Assembly: GCA_017643305.1 (NCBI GenBank)
Contig: JAEPNQ010000029.1
Span: 1-41,665 of the forward strand
From: Marinibacterium sp.
GTDB lineage: Bacteria > Pseudomonadota > Alphaproteobacteria > Rhodobacterales > Rhodobacteraceae
Reading direction: 5' to 3'
Length of the DNA: 41,665 nt
In this document: in pieces, positions 22,582-30,597 of the stretch
How positions within the stretch are numbered: position 1 is the first letter of the stretch
How the letters are laid out: each line of letters opens with the position of its first letter
Position numbers and translations under genes: made by a program
The notes under the pieces: model-generated
What the model was told of the DNA's origin: nothing
The model's database searches: none
What the model saw: the letters and a program-made list of their open reading frames with translations, nothing else

Positions 22582-22887
22582 ATGGACGTCAGCACCAAGC
22601 ATGATCTGACGGATGACGGTTTTCCGACTGACCCGGCGGACTCTGCGGAACGGAGCCTCAGCTTTTCTCGCTTGCCGACGGTATTGCTGACCTTTGCCGC
22701 GAACCAGCGCACTCGCGCATCGGCATGCAATTTTCAGAACCGGTTTGGCATTGGGTCTATGGACTGGCGAATGCTGGTTATGCTGACACAGGAACCGGGC
22801 AGTATGGTCAACCATCTGGGCCGCGCGATCGGGATAGACAATTCAGCGGTTGGCAGATCACCGCGGCGGCTGTAGGCCAAAGGGCTC
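22582..22887 (+). pseudogene. MarR-family regulator remnant, cut short by TAG
   Basis: From ATG 22582 the frame encodes MarR-like helices: FSRLPTVLLTFAANQRTRAS, then FGIGSMDWRMLVMLTQEPGS, then the recognition region LGRAIGIDNSAVGRSPRRL. TAG occurs at 22873-22875, where MarR proteins carry Glu in 'RLExKGL', and the next codons do read AKGL. After that, the wing and dimerisation helices are missing and a P450-derived fragment follows in the same frame. The protein is thus about 97 residues instead of about 150. The regulator is probably inactive, which would leave the P450/M24 unit deregulated. Confidence 0.75.
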
Positions 22888-22986
22888 GCCGCGCCCGCGC
22901 TGGTCGATGGCCATATAGACTGGGTGTGCGATACCCCCACGCCGCGTTTCACGCTGGAGGCGCAACTGGCCGCTGGAATGGCGATG
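22888..22986 (+). pseudogene. fragment of a second cytochrome P450 gene
   Basis: In frame with the MarR remnant the sequence encodes ALVDGHIDWVCDTPTPRF and LEAQLAAGMAM. The intact P450 nearby has ALIDDHIDRMCDTPPPHS and LAVQLAAGLPM (about residues 182-211, bases 21842-21931 on the minus strand). About 20 of 33 residues agree and the DNA is visibly similar (shared GTGCGATACCCCC). Similarity stops abruptly at both sides. This is an orphan internal P450 piece joined to marR, in the opposite orientation to the intact gene. The frame ends at TGA 23023-23025. Confidence 0.7.
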
Positions 22987-23029
22987 CAGTGGGAATTCAA
23001 TTTTTACCGCGTCTCAGCGCGGTGATAGG

Positions 23030-25216
23030 TCAGGTGGGCGATTGCTCGGCTAAAGCCAACTCCGACGCTGCGGCTCGAATTTGGTCTTGGCGCTCGGCCG
23101 GGGTCGCATCGTCGCTCACACGCACGGTAACCTCGCGGTTGGCAAACCGAATGCCAGCTTCTTCAAACGCAGCGCGAATGCGATGCAGCAATTCGCGACG
23201 GATGGTGAACTGTTTGCCGGGAATTGCCTTGAATTTCACACGAAGGATCATCGCGCTGTCTTGCATCTGAATAACACCCTGCGACTTTGGCGGTTCTAAC
23301 AACCCATCACCGATCAAAGCATCATCCATGCATTCGGCCCCGATCTTCTTGATGATCTTTTTCACCTTTTGAGGGTCGGTATCAAAGGTCAGGCGCAGGG
23401 GCAGCTTCATGATGACCCAGTCGCGCGAGTAATTGGTGAGTGCTGCAATGTCTCCAAAGGGTATCGTATGCACGGCGCCCAGATGGTGGCGCAATTGCAG
23501 GCTGCGCACGGAAATCCCTTGTACTGTGCCTTTGACCGATCCCAGATCAAGGTATTCGCCGCGCCGGAAGGCATCATCAATCAGGAAGAACACGCCCGAC
23601 ACCACATCTTTGACAAGCGTTTGCGCGCCAAATCCGATGGCCAGACCGATAACACCTGCGCCGGCTATCAGCGGTCCAACATTGATGCCCAAACTTGAGA
23701 GCGCAGAGAAAAGGCCAGTGATACCAATAATCACAAGAGCCGTAGACCGCAGCAAAGGCAACAGCGTTGCTGTTCTGCTGGTGCCAAGGCCGCCTTCGGC
23801 ATCCCCGCTATCTTCGTCAGTGGACTGAGGCGATTCTGCCGCCACGCGGATATCGATTATCGTACTGACGAAATCCCAGATCGCCCATCCGATGACGGCT
23901 GTTAAAAACATGTTAATGAAGGTTTGCAGGTTTCGCCCGGCCGTCCCGCTTGCGGCCAGCGTATTTGGGTCGAGCCCCCAAACAGACAGGATCATGACAA
24001 CGCCAGCCGCAAAAACAAGCGAACGGGCGGCATTGCCAATGGCGGCTTTGATCGCCTCATCCTTGGGCTGCGCAGGCAGGTAGTGCACAAGAATGCGATA
24101 GCCCAACCACAGCCCCCAGAACTCCAGTGTCGTCAAGAAGATCTTGGTTGCAACTTCGTCCACATTTCCAAATGCCAAAGCGCCTCCAGTGAATACAATC
24201 CAAGATGCAAGGAAATTCAGCGCCATGAGTGCGCCCCAATTCCGAGTCAGCACTGCAATCAGCGAGCGATCATCTGCAGAGGGCAGAAGCTCGGCAGTCG
24301 CCCGATAGATCCAGAGCAATCCGCTCAGGGCTGATGTGATCCAAAAAAGACCACATATCAGGGTAAAGAGGTCTGGCGTGCCCAAAGGCGCGCCAAATTG
24401 CACCATCACACCCGATGTGATCGTCTCAAACATCCAAAGGCCAGAAAGACCGATCAGCACCCTATGAACACGACGGGTCGCTTCGTCGCTGATGGCAACG
24501 AGACGGTAGATCGGCCAATCCCGCGGAAACATGAACTCCGCCAAAGATTGAACAATCAAGACGACGGTGACAACAGCCACATAACTCGAGACGAAAAAGC
24601 GAAGGTCCGGATGGCCAAAAAACATGTACAGCGTGGCCATTGCGGTCAGTGCGAAGGCGACCGAGCTTGAAAGCTCGATTACAAGGAAAAAAGCTGCGTC
24701 CAAGATTGTCGAGACTGTGCCGTAGGATTCCTTGCTCACGTTCCGTTCCGCGATTGCCATTTGATGCGCGCCAGCCCGCTTGCGCCAGAAATACCGCACG
24801 CATGCGCCCGAAGACAGGCTGATGAACAAGGCCAGAGCCGCCAAGCCAATGCCACCAGCAGCACTCAGCCGCGCGTACACGGCACCAAAACCAGCGCCAA
24901 GTTCAGGTAGTTTGGTTAAAAGGATTGCGGCATTTGTTGTCAGGTTTTCTACGATTTCGCGGCTGTTGGTCAGCAGGCCTGCGCCTTGAGTTTTGTCCTC
25001 AACCTGGCGCGCTTCGAATTGTGTGATCAGTATGTCGCGCACCTGCTCGTCGCTCAGTCGCGCCAACATCGCCTCAAACTCAGCCTCGGTGAGGTCCGTT
25101 GCTAAATCCAACTCTGTCGATTTTGATTGGGCGGACGGAGCCCATAACAAGACTCCGAGCAGTAGCCCAATAACCGAAAAAAATCGAATGGCTCGAACGA
25201 TCGAATACATACTCAT
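23030..25216 (-). CDS. large MscS-family mechanosensitive channel
   Basis: The start is ATG 25216 (MSMYSIVRAIRFF), chosen because a signal-like segment follows (VIGLLLGVLLWAPSAQS) and GGTGG lies upstream. The frame itself is open for 53 more codons. A periplasmic segment and many membrane helices precede the MscS core near the C-terminus: LIAGAGVIGLAIGFGAQTL (pore helix), SGVFFLIDDAFRRGEYLDLG and the cytosolic vestibule. The protein has about 728 residues against 286 for minimal MscS, so it belongs to the enlarged group. It should release osmolytes upon hypo-osmotic shock from the inner membrane. It converges with the MarR/P450 remnants. Confidence 0.88.
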   Translation of the reverse strand: MSMYSIVRAIRFFSVIGLLLGVLLWAPSAQSKSTELDLATDLTEAEFEAMLARLSDEQVRDILITQFEARQVEDKTQGAGLLTNSREIVENLTTNAAILLTKLPELGAGFGAVYARLSAAGGIGLAALALFISLSSGACVRYFWRKRAGAHQMAIAERNVSKESYGTVSTILDAAFFLVIELSSSVAFALTAMATLYMFFGHPDLRFFVSSYVAVVTVVLIVQSLAEFMFPRDWPIYRLVAISDEATRRVHRVLIGLSGLWMFETITSGVMVQFGAPLGTPDLFTLICGLFWITSALSGLLWIYRATAELLPSADDRSLIAVLTRNWGALMALNFLASWIVFTGGALAFGNVDEVATKIFLTTLEFWGLWLGYRILVHYLPAQPKDEAIKAAIGNAARSLVFAAGVVMILSVWGLDPNTLAASGTAGRNLQTFINMFLTAVIGWAIWDFVSTIIDIRVAAESPQSTDEDSGDAEGGLGTSRTATLLPLLRSTALVIIGITGLFSALSSLGINVGPLIAGAGVIGLAIGFGAQTLVKDVVSGVFFLIDDAFRRGEYLDLGSVKGTVQGISVRSLQLRHHLGAVHTIPFGDIAALTNYSRDWVIMKLPLRLTFDTDPQKVKKIIKKIGAECMDDALIGDGLLEPPKSQGVIQMQDSAMILRVKFKAIPGKQFTIRRELLHRIRAAFEEAGIRFANREVTVRVSDDATPAERQDQIRAAASELALAEQSPT

Positions 25217-25504
25217 TATCACCACCAAGGGCGCACTAGCACTCAGAACAGCGTAGGTTCTCATCGCAAGTATTCCAACCTGTATCACGAACCGAGGCAA
25301 GCATATTGACGATGAAGCATAGCGCATCTTCCGCAACAAAACAGGATGGAGAGGTTCAGCTAAAATGTTACGCAATCAAAGCTGTCTCAAACTGAGGCTT
25401 TAAAGCGTGCCTGTTTGTGTATCCCCCGTAGTAAATGTCGTGCTTTGATCAATCAGAAAGCAGATGACGCCTATACAGGGGATGGAGGCTGTTGATTAGG
25501 GCAC

Positions 25505-25576
25505 ATGGCAGAGTACGAAGACGCAGCGCAAAATTGGCTGACCGGTCAGCGCCCGCCACAAAAGCGCAAAGGTTGA
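25505..25576 (+). CDS. possible 23-residue small protein
   Basis: ATG 25505 to TGA 25576 encodes a short hydrophilic peptide (MAEYEDAAQNWLTGQRPP, then QKRKG). AGGG lies four bases before the ATG. It occupies the otherwise empty 391-base gap 25217-25607 between the MscS and VWA genes; I see nothing else there beyond promoter space for MscS. No family is recognised and it may be chance. Confidence 0.25.
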   Translation: MAEYEDAAQNWLTGQRPPQKRKG

Positions 25577-25607
25577 TGCCTTTAAGCCCGGTACAAGCCG
25601 ATCGCCG

Positions 25608-26792
25608 CTAGCGCGTCAATTCCTTCATCCCTTCTTCCAGCCCGCGCAGGGTCATCGGGACCATGCGGTCTTCGAAGATTTCCTTCACCATCTGGATGGA
25701 ATGGGTGTAGTCCCAGTATTTCTCTGGGATCGGGTTGATCCAGAGGTGCGACGCCCATTGGTCCCGCGCGCGTTGCAGCCAGACTTGGCCAGCTTCTTCG
25801 TTCCAGTGTTCGTTGGCCCCGCCGGGATAAGCTATCTCGTAGGGCGACATGGAGGCGTCGCCCACGAAGATGCATTTGTAATCTGGGCCATAGGTGCGCA
25901 GCACTTCATGTGTCGGCGTCTGTTCTGTCCAGCGGCGACGGTTGTCTCGCCAGACGCCTTCGTACAGGCAGTTGTGGAAATAGTAGTATTCGAGGTGCTT
26001 GAATTCGGATTTAGCGGCAGAAAACAGTTCTTCCACCACCTTGATATGCGGGTCCATGGAGCCGCCCACGTCGAGGAACATCACCACCTTCACCGCGTTG
26101 TGGCGTTCGGGCCGTTCTTTGACGTCGAGATAGCCGTTTTCAGCGGTGGAGCGGATCGTGTGATCCAGGTCCAGCTCCATATGTGCGCCCTCGCGGGCCC
26201 AGCGACGCAGGCGCTTTAGGGCGACCTTGATGTTGCGCGTGCCCAGTTCGACCGTGTCGTCGAGGTTTTTGAATTCGCGTTTATCCCAAACCTTGGCCGC
26301 GCGCTGGTGACGGCTTTCTTTTTGGCCGATGCGCACGCCTTCGGGGTTGTAGCCATAAGCGCCAAAAGGCGACGTGCCAGCGGTGCCGACCCACTTGGAG
26401 CCACCCTGGTGGCGGCCCTTTTGTTCTTCGAGCCGCTGTTTGAGCGTCTCCATAAGCTTTTCAAAGCCACCCAGAGCTTCGATCTCGGCCTTTTCTTCTT
26501 CGCTCAGATGCTTTTCAGCCATCTTGCGAAGCCAGTCTTCGGGCAGGTCAATGGCGTCCAGCACCTCGTCAAAGCTGATTTGTTCCATCCCTTTGAAGGT
26601 GGCGGCGAACACCTGGTCGAACTTGTCAAGATTGCGTTCGTCTTTCACCATCGCGGTGCGGGCCAGATAGTAGAACGCCTCCACGTCGTATGTCGCGAGC
26701 CCTGCCTTCATGCCTTCGAGGAATGTCAGATATTCGCGCAGGCTGACGGGGATTGTGGCTTTGCGTAGGTTTTCGAAGAACGGCAGGAACAT
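25608..26792 (-). CDS. VWA-domain protein (CoxE/YehP-like)
   Basis: The 394-residue cytosolic protein has a C-terminal von Willebrand A domain with the metal-site motif VVMFLDVGGSMDPH (DxGxS, about residue 240), followed by FVGDASMSPYEIA. The N-terminal half is helical with LPEDWLRKMAEKHLSEEEKA. VWA proteins of this kind work with MoxR AAA+ ATPases as chaperones for metal-enzyme or complex maturation. A MoxR gene is present at 30598-31437, about 4 kb away, and is the likely partner. It ends at TAG 25608-25610. It is preceded by a small membrane protein four bases upstream. Confidence 0.88.
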   Translation of the reverse strand: MFLPFFENLRKATIPVSLREYLTFLEGMKAGLATYDVEAFYYLARTAMVKDERNLDKFDQVFAATFKGMEQISFDEVLDAIDLPEDWLRKMAEKHLSEEEKAEIEALGGFEKLMETLKQRLEEQKGRHQGGSKWVGTAGTSPFGAYGYNPEGVRIGQKESRHQRAAKVWDKREFKNLDDTVELGTRNIKVALKRLRRWAREGAHMELDLDHTIRSTAENGYLDVKERPERHNAVKVVMFLDVGGSMDPHIKVVEELFSAAKSEFKHLEYYYFHNCLYEGVWRDNRRRWTEQTPTHEVLRTYGPDYKCIFVGDASMSPYEIAYPGGANEHWNEEAGQVWLQRARDQWASHLWINPIPEKYWDYTHSIQMVKEIFEDRMVPMTLRGLEEGMKELTR

Positions 26793-26795
26793 GGC

Positions 26796-26966
26796 TTATC
26801 CGACAATGGTACGATGAATAACGACCGTCACGATAAGCCCGATCAGCGCGAAGGCAATCCCGGTTCCGGCAGCCCATTGCGCGATATCCATCCGTGTTCC
26901 GCCACGTTTTTTGGCCAGAAACCCGCCCCAGAGGGCGCCGATTGTGGCGCCGGCAATGATTATCAT
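26796..26966 (-). CDS. 56-residue membrane protein upstream of the VWA gene
   Basis: The frame from ATG 26966 to TAA 26796 encodes a peptide with two hydrophobic stretches, IIIAGATIGALWGGFLA and GTGIAFALIGLIVTVVI. They are separated by KKRGGTRMDIAQ, so it is a likely two-helix inner membrane protein. AAGGG precedes the start. It lies four bases before the VWA gene and 16 bases after the DUF2927 gene on the same strand, which supports co-transcription. No function is recognised. Confidence 0.7.
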   Translation of the reverse strand: MIIIAGATIGALWGGFLAKKRGGTRMDIAQWAAGTGIAFALIGLIVTVVIHRTIVG

Positions 26967-26982
26967 AGGTGCCCTTTACCCC

Positions 26983-28338
26983 TTATGTGCGGGGGCGCAA
27001 CGCGGCGATTTCTTGCATTTTCGCACGCACGGCCCAATCCGGACCAAACCCGTACCTTGCCCAGCCGAGGCTGTCGAGTCTGACGCTACGCGCTTCTGCG
27101 TCGCGGCCCTGAAGTTCATAGGCTTCGGCCTGCAGCAGCATCAGCGTGGCCAGCAGCGCGGCGTTCTGGTAGCGCGCGGCAGTGTCGATGCTGGGGGCCA
27201 GTTCGATCAGTGCGTCGCGGGCATCGCCGCGGGCGATGGCATAAGCGGCGGTCTGCGTGGTGATGTAGGCGCGGTGCAGTTCGGCACCGGGGGTACGGGT
27301 CAGCATCGCCTGTGCGGCTTGGAAATGGGTCAGCGCGGAGCCGGGATTCTGCGCCTGTTGCGACCGGCCCACTATGTAGTGGCTGAATGCTCGGCGGTGG
27401 TCCTGCCAGTGCAGGTTGGAGGCTGTGCGCAGGGCGCTGCCTGCAGCCCGCTGGCGCGACACGTCTGAGGAGCCGCGGCCAAGCGCGGTTTCCACATCCG
27501 CGATCCAGCTGCGCGGGGTTTCCTGCACCGCGCGGGTTGGGAGGCCGCGACCGGCCGGGTTGATCCGGTTCAAGATGCCGGGGAGGCGGGCAGCGACCTG
27601 ATCACGGGTCATGCCCGATTGCAGCTCCGGTGCATACGCCGCACGCAGGATCATCATGTCGAACCCGGTCAAAACCGTGTGCACGTTGTCATCATTGAAT
27701 ACCGATTGCGGCAGGCGATAGAGGTCATTCACCGGACCCAGCGACTGGGCCAGCTCTTCGTGCAGACAGTCGCGCGCTTCCTGCTGGCTGGCATCGGACG
27801 GGATGAAAATGCCCATCTGAGTGCGCTCGGTCAATTTGGACCAGCTGGTTTTTGAGCCACGGCGATTGCGGCGAAACTCGGCCAGGCTGGACACGTTCGG
27901 GACCACGAAACAGGCCGCCGTTGGAAGGGCGCGGCTGATGTCTTCGCGCGATACGGCTTCGATCGAGATATGCGCGGCCTGACGAGATGAGACCTGACGG
28001 ATGTCGATCCCAGCCTCGGACCGCAGGCGGCCCAGAAGCGCTGCCAGGTCGGAACTGATCTGGCTGTTTGCCTGACCGGTCAGGCGGACGGTGATTGGGG
28101 TTTCGAACCGTGTGAAGACTGGTAGCGTGCGCCCGCTTTCCAGTTCGAAATGCAGATCCAGAAAATCCTGCGCGATATTGCCGTTGGCCACGGCCGTATT
28201 GGACGGACGCGAGGCTCGGAAGCTTTTCATCGGCGGCAGGGTGCTGTCAGCGAACTGCATCCGCGTCGCGGGCTCATCGGTCGGAACGGTGGAGCAGGCA
28301 CCAACGGCGAGCGCAGCAAGAATAAGCAGCTTCTTCAT
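26983..28338 (-). CDS. DUF2927-family lipoprotein
   Basis: The 451-residue protein has a lipoprotein signal (MKKLLILAALAVGACST, lipidated at Cys15) and the DUF2927 domain. Recognisable parts are CLHEELAQSLGPVNDLYRLP with a zinc-protease-like HEE, and SVFNDDNVHTVLTGFDMMIL. The C-terminal third is alpha-helical and TPR-like (AQAMLTRTPGAELHRAYIT, LLATLMLLQAEAYELQG). It is predicted to be envelope-anchored. The peptidase activity is a guess from the HEE-type helix. Its start overlaps the stop of the GNAT gene (28335-28338). Confidence 0.85.
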   Translation of the reverse strand: MKKLLILAALAVGACSTVPTDEPATRMQFADSTLPPMKSFRASRPSNTAVANGNIAQDFLDLHFELESGRTLPVFTRFETPITVRLTGQANSQISSDLAALLGRLRSEAGIDIRQVSSRQAAHISIEAVSREDISRALPTAACFVVPNVSSLAEFRRNRRGSKTSWSKLTERTQMGIFIPSDASQQEARDCLHEELAQSLGPVNDLYRLPQSVFNDDNVHTVLTGFDMMILRAAYAPELQSGMTRDQVAARLPGILNRINPAGRGLPTRAVQETPRSWIADVETALGRGSSDVSRQRAAGSALRTASNLHWQDHRRAFSHYIVGRSQQAQNPGSALTHFQAAQAMLTRTPGAELHRAYITTQTAAYAIARGDARDALIELAPSIDTAARYQNAALLATLMLLQAEAYELQGRDAEARSVRLDSLGWARYGFGPDWAVRAKMQEIAALRPRT

Positions 28339-28796
28339 GACGGTCTTTGATATTTGATGAAAGGGGTCACGTCCGCGATCCGGTCGTAGAGCAGACGGGC
28401 GGTTGTGTTGTATTCCTGAGTCAGCCAGTAGACGTTGGGCGTACCTTTGGCGTCAGCGGCGGCATAGACCGCTTCGATCAATGCTCGGCCCACGCCGGTG
28501 CCCCGGGTTTCAGGGCGCGTGAACAAGTCTTGCAGGTAGCAGACATTTTCGACCCGCCAGGCGTGGCGATGAAAAAGGTAATGGGTCAGCCCAACCGGGC
28601 GGCCGTCAATTTCGGCAATCAGGCAGCTGAAATCCTGTGGGTCGTCGCCAAGTAGCCGGGCAAAGGTGCTTTCGTAGACCTCATTCGCGACTGAGCTTTC
28701 GTAGAACACGAGATAATCGTGCCACATTTCGGCCCAATCGGTGTTGTCGTCGGCACGCAAGGGGCGCACCTTTATGGTGGGTTTGGCAGCAGACAT
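28335..28796 (-). CDS. GNAT-family N-acetyltransferase
   Basis: The 153-residue protein has the acetyl-CoA-binding motif A at FTRPETRGTGVGRALIEAV (R/Q-x-x-G-x-G/A) after the beta-strand VCYLQDL, and motif B near VYWLTQEYNTTARLLYDRI. The substrate is unknown; small amines, amino acids or protein termini are possible. The start at 28796 (MSAAKPTIKVRPL) is preferred to the ATG three codons earlier, because the homologous core begins at IKVRPLRADD. It overlaps the DUF2927 gene by four bases (ATGA), so the two are co-translated. Confidence 0.85.
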   Translation of the reverse strand: MSAAKPTIKVRPLRADDNTDWAEMWHDYLVFYESSVANEVYESTFARLLGDDPQDFSCLIAEIDGRPVGLTHYLFHRHAWRVENVCYLQDLFTRPETRGTGVGRALIEAVYAAADAKGTPNVYWLTQEYNTTARLLYDRIADVTPFIKYQRPS

Positions 28797-28962
28797 GTTT
28801 CGCAATTTGGCAGACTACGAGCAGATACGCCACATTTCGGGCGCATTGGGGCCAGATTGCGTTGGAATTGTGGCAAAAGTTGGGCGTTGCCCCGGATTGG
28901 CCACAGTGTTGTCAACAATCGGTCATGGGGCCAGCGATTGCCGCGCTGAGGGGGAAAGTCCG

Positions 28963-28991
28963 CTTGACATGAGACCGTAACACCCCCATGT
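28963..28991 (+). promoter_or_regulatory. heat-shock (RpoH/sigma32-type) promoter of the helicase gene
   Basis: CTTGACA (28963-28969), 14 bases, then CCCCATGT (28984-28991) matches the sigma32 pattern CTTGAAA-N13-15-CCCCATnT almost exactly. It starts a transcript near 28998 with a leader of about 215 bases before the helicase. Between 28797 and 28960 I see no gene. Confidence 0.65.
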
Positions 28992-28996
28992 GGGCA

Positions 28997-29200
28997 CTGC
29001 GCTGAGCTGATGCGTGAGCCAGCCGTGCACAAGCATGCACACAGCGCAGGATGAAACCGAGTTCCCCATCACGCAGGGTTCCAATTGCGCCGGTCAGACC
29101 CGCGGGACACGCCTGTGGCTTTTGAGACTGGTCTTACCCTCATGCGGTCGCTGAACAGGCGGCCGGACCAATTGGGGCGGCCCCAACGGGGCTGGCCCCG
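28997..29200 (+). other. structured 5' leader of the RNA helicase mRNA
   Basis: The leader begins with a hairpin whose 8-bp base is CTGCGCTG (28997-29004) with CAGCGCAG (29042-29049), enclosing GTGCA/TGCAC (29025-29029 and 29036-29040). Just before the ribosome site there are two more hairpins: TTGGGG/CCCCAA (29172-29186) and CGGGG/CCCCG (29187-29200). The 417-base gap 28797-29213 contains no protein gene that I can support. The folds suggest regulation of the helicase or a small RNA. Confidence 0.45.
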
Positions 29201-29213
29201 GAACAGGAAAATT

Positions 29214-30479
29214 GTGCTAGATTTCGATATGTTGGGGCTTGCCCCGGCGCTGAATAAGGCCCTGCAGACTGCAGGGCTGACAGAACCCACGCCCATTCAG
29301 AACCGGGCGATCCCGCTGGCCCTGCAGGGCCATGACATACTGGGCCTGGCCCAGACCGGCACCGGCAAGACGCTCGCCTTCGGCCTGCCGCTGGTGGATA
29401 CTCTGCTGGCCCAGCCCGGCAAACCCGCGCCGAAGACGGCAAAATCATTGATCCTCGCGCCAACCCGCGAACTGGTGAACCAGATCGCCGAGGCGCTGCG
29501 CACTCTTACCCGCGATACCAAACTGCGGGTTGTGACCGTGGTGGGCGGGCAATCCATCGGCAAGCAGATCAACCTGCTGTTGCGTGGCACAGATATTTTG
29601 GTGGCAACACCCGGGCGGTTGATCGACCTGATGGATCGCGGTGCAGTCGATCTGGGCGAGGTGCGCCACCTGGTACTGGACGAAGCTGACCAGATGCTGG
29701 ATCTGGGCTTTATTCACGCGCTGCGCCGGATTGCGCCCGCGCTGAACCCGGACCGGCAGACCATGCTGTTTTCAGCAACAATGCCGAAACAGATGGAAGA
29801 ATTGAGCCGCGCCTACCTGACCAACCCGCAACGCGTGCAGGTGGCCCCGCCAGGCAAAACGGCGGACAAGATTACACAGTCGGTGCATTTTGTCGCCAAA
29901 CCGGCAAAGGCCGCCAAGCTGCGAGAGATCCTGTCAGCCGACCTCGAGGCGCAGACGCTTGTGTTTGCCCGCACCAAACATGGCGCGGAAAAGCTGATGA
30001 AAGGGCTGGTGGCCGATGGCTACAACGCAGCCTCAATCCACGGCAACAAAAGCCAGGGCCAGCGTGATCGTGCGATTAAGGCGTTTCGCGACGGCACGGT
30101 TACGGTGCTGGTGGCCACGGATGTAGCGGCGCGCGGCATCGACATTCCGGGTGTAGCCTATGTCGTGAACTATGATTTGCCGGAAGTGGCTGACAGTTAT
30201 GTGCATCGTATCGGCCGCACCGCCCGTGCGGGCCGCGAGGGTGAGGCCATCGCGTTCTGTGCGCCTGAAGAATATGACTTGCTGCGCCAGATTCAGAAGC
30301 TGATCAAGCTGGACATTCCTGTGGCCAGCGGCACCGTGCCCGAAGGGGCTTTGGCCGAAGCTGCCAAACCTTCTGGCCGTCGGGGTCGACGCCCGGGCCG
30401 GGGTGGGCCAGCGGCTGGTGCCAAGCCAGGGCAGGGCGGCAAACCCCGTCGCCGCAGACCCCGCCGCAAGGCTGCCTGA
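29214..30479 (+). CDS. DEAD-box RNA helicase, RhlE type
   Basis: The 421-residue protein shows all helicase motifs in order: Q motif (EPTPIQNRAIP), Walker A AQTGTGKT (47-54), PTRELVNQ, TPGRLIDLM, DEAD (156-159), SAT, the domain-2 motif VATDVAARGID and HRIGRTARAGREG. A basic Gly/Arg tail (SGRRGRRPGRGG, RRRRPRRKAA) gives extra RNA binding. It unwinds RNA during decay, ribosome assembly or stress. The start is GTG 29214, with AGGAAA before it; the longer frame upstream is the structured leader. It lies under a heat-shock-type promoter. Confidence 0.92.
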   Translation: MLDFDMLGLAPALNKALQTAGLTEPTPIQNRAIPLALQGHDILGLAQTGTGKTLAFGLPLVDTLLAQPGKPAPKTAKSLILAPTRELVNQIAEALRTLTRDTKLRVVTVVGGQSIGKQINLLLRGTDILVATPGRLIDLMDRGAVDLGEVRHLVLDEADQMLDLGFIHALRRIAPALNPDRQTMLFSATMPKQMEELSRAYLTNPQRVQVAPPGKTADKITQSVHFVAKPAKAAKLREILSADLEAQTLVFARTKHGAEKLMKGLVADGYNAASIHGNKSQGQRDRAIKAFRDGTVTVLVATDVAARGIDIPGVAYVVNYDLPEVADSYVHRIGRTARAGREGEAIAFCAPEEYDLLRQIQKLIKLDIPVASGTVPEGALAEAAKPSGRRGRRPGRGGPAAGAKPGQGGKPRRRRPRRKAA

Positions 30480-30480
30480 C

Positions 30481-30503
30481 TGCGCGCGCGGTCCGCGCGC
30501 GCA
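30481..30503 (+). terminator. GC-only hairpin directly after the helicase gene
   Basis: Ten-base perfect arms of alternating GC (30481-30490 and 30494-30503) with a three-base loop begin two bases after the stop. There is no U-run. It probably protects the 3' end or works with the terminator at 30541-30567. Confidence 0.5.
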
Positions 30504-30540
30504 TGATATATCGTCGAAAATCTGTTGGATTTTCTCCTCG

Positions 30541-30567
30541 GGGGTCTGCCGGTTGGGCAGACCCTTT
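30541..30567 (+). terminator. terminator between helicase and convergent moxR
   Basis: Nine-base arms GGGTCTGCC/GGCAGACCC (30542-30550, 30556-30564) with a five-base loop are followed by TTT. It lies between two convergent genes and may serve both strands. Confidence 0.65.
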
Positions 30568-30597
30568 CGAGTATTTGGTTAAACACGAAGGGTGGGT

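Noticed and set aside
22725-23270. 181-codon plus-strand frame running through the MarR remnant into MscS
   Set aside because: Different frame from the MarR/P450 homology, and antisense to the MscS 3' end.
25428-25460. FNR/FnrL box around TTTGATCAATCAG
   Set aside because: The two half-sites overlap instead of having the required four-base spacer.
28772-29032. 86-codon minus-strand frame upstream of the helicase
   Set aside because: No ribosome site or motif, and it overlaps the GNAT start and the heat-shock promoter.
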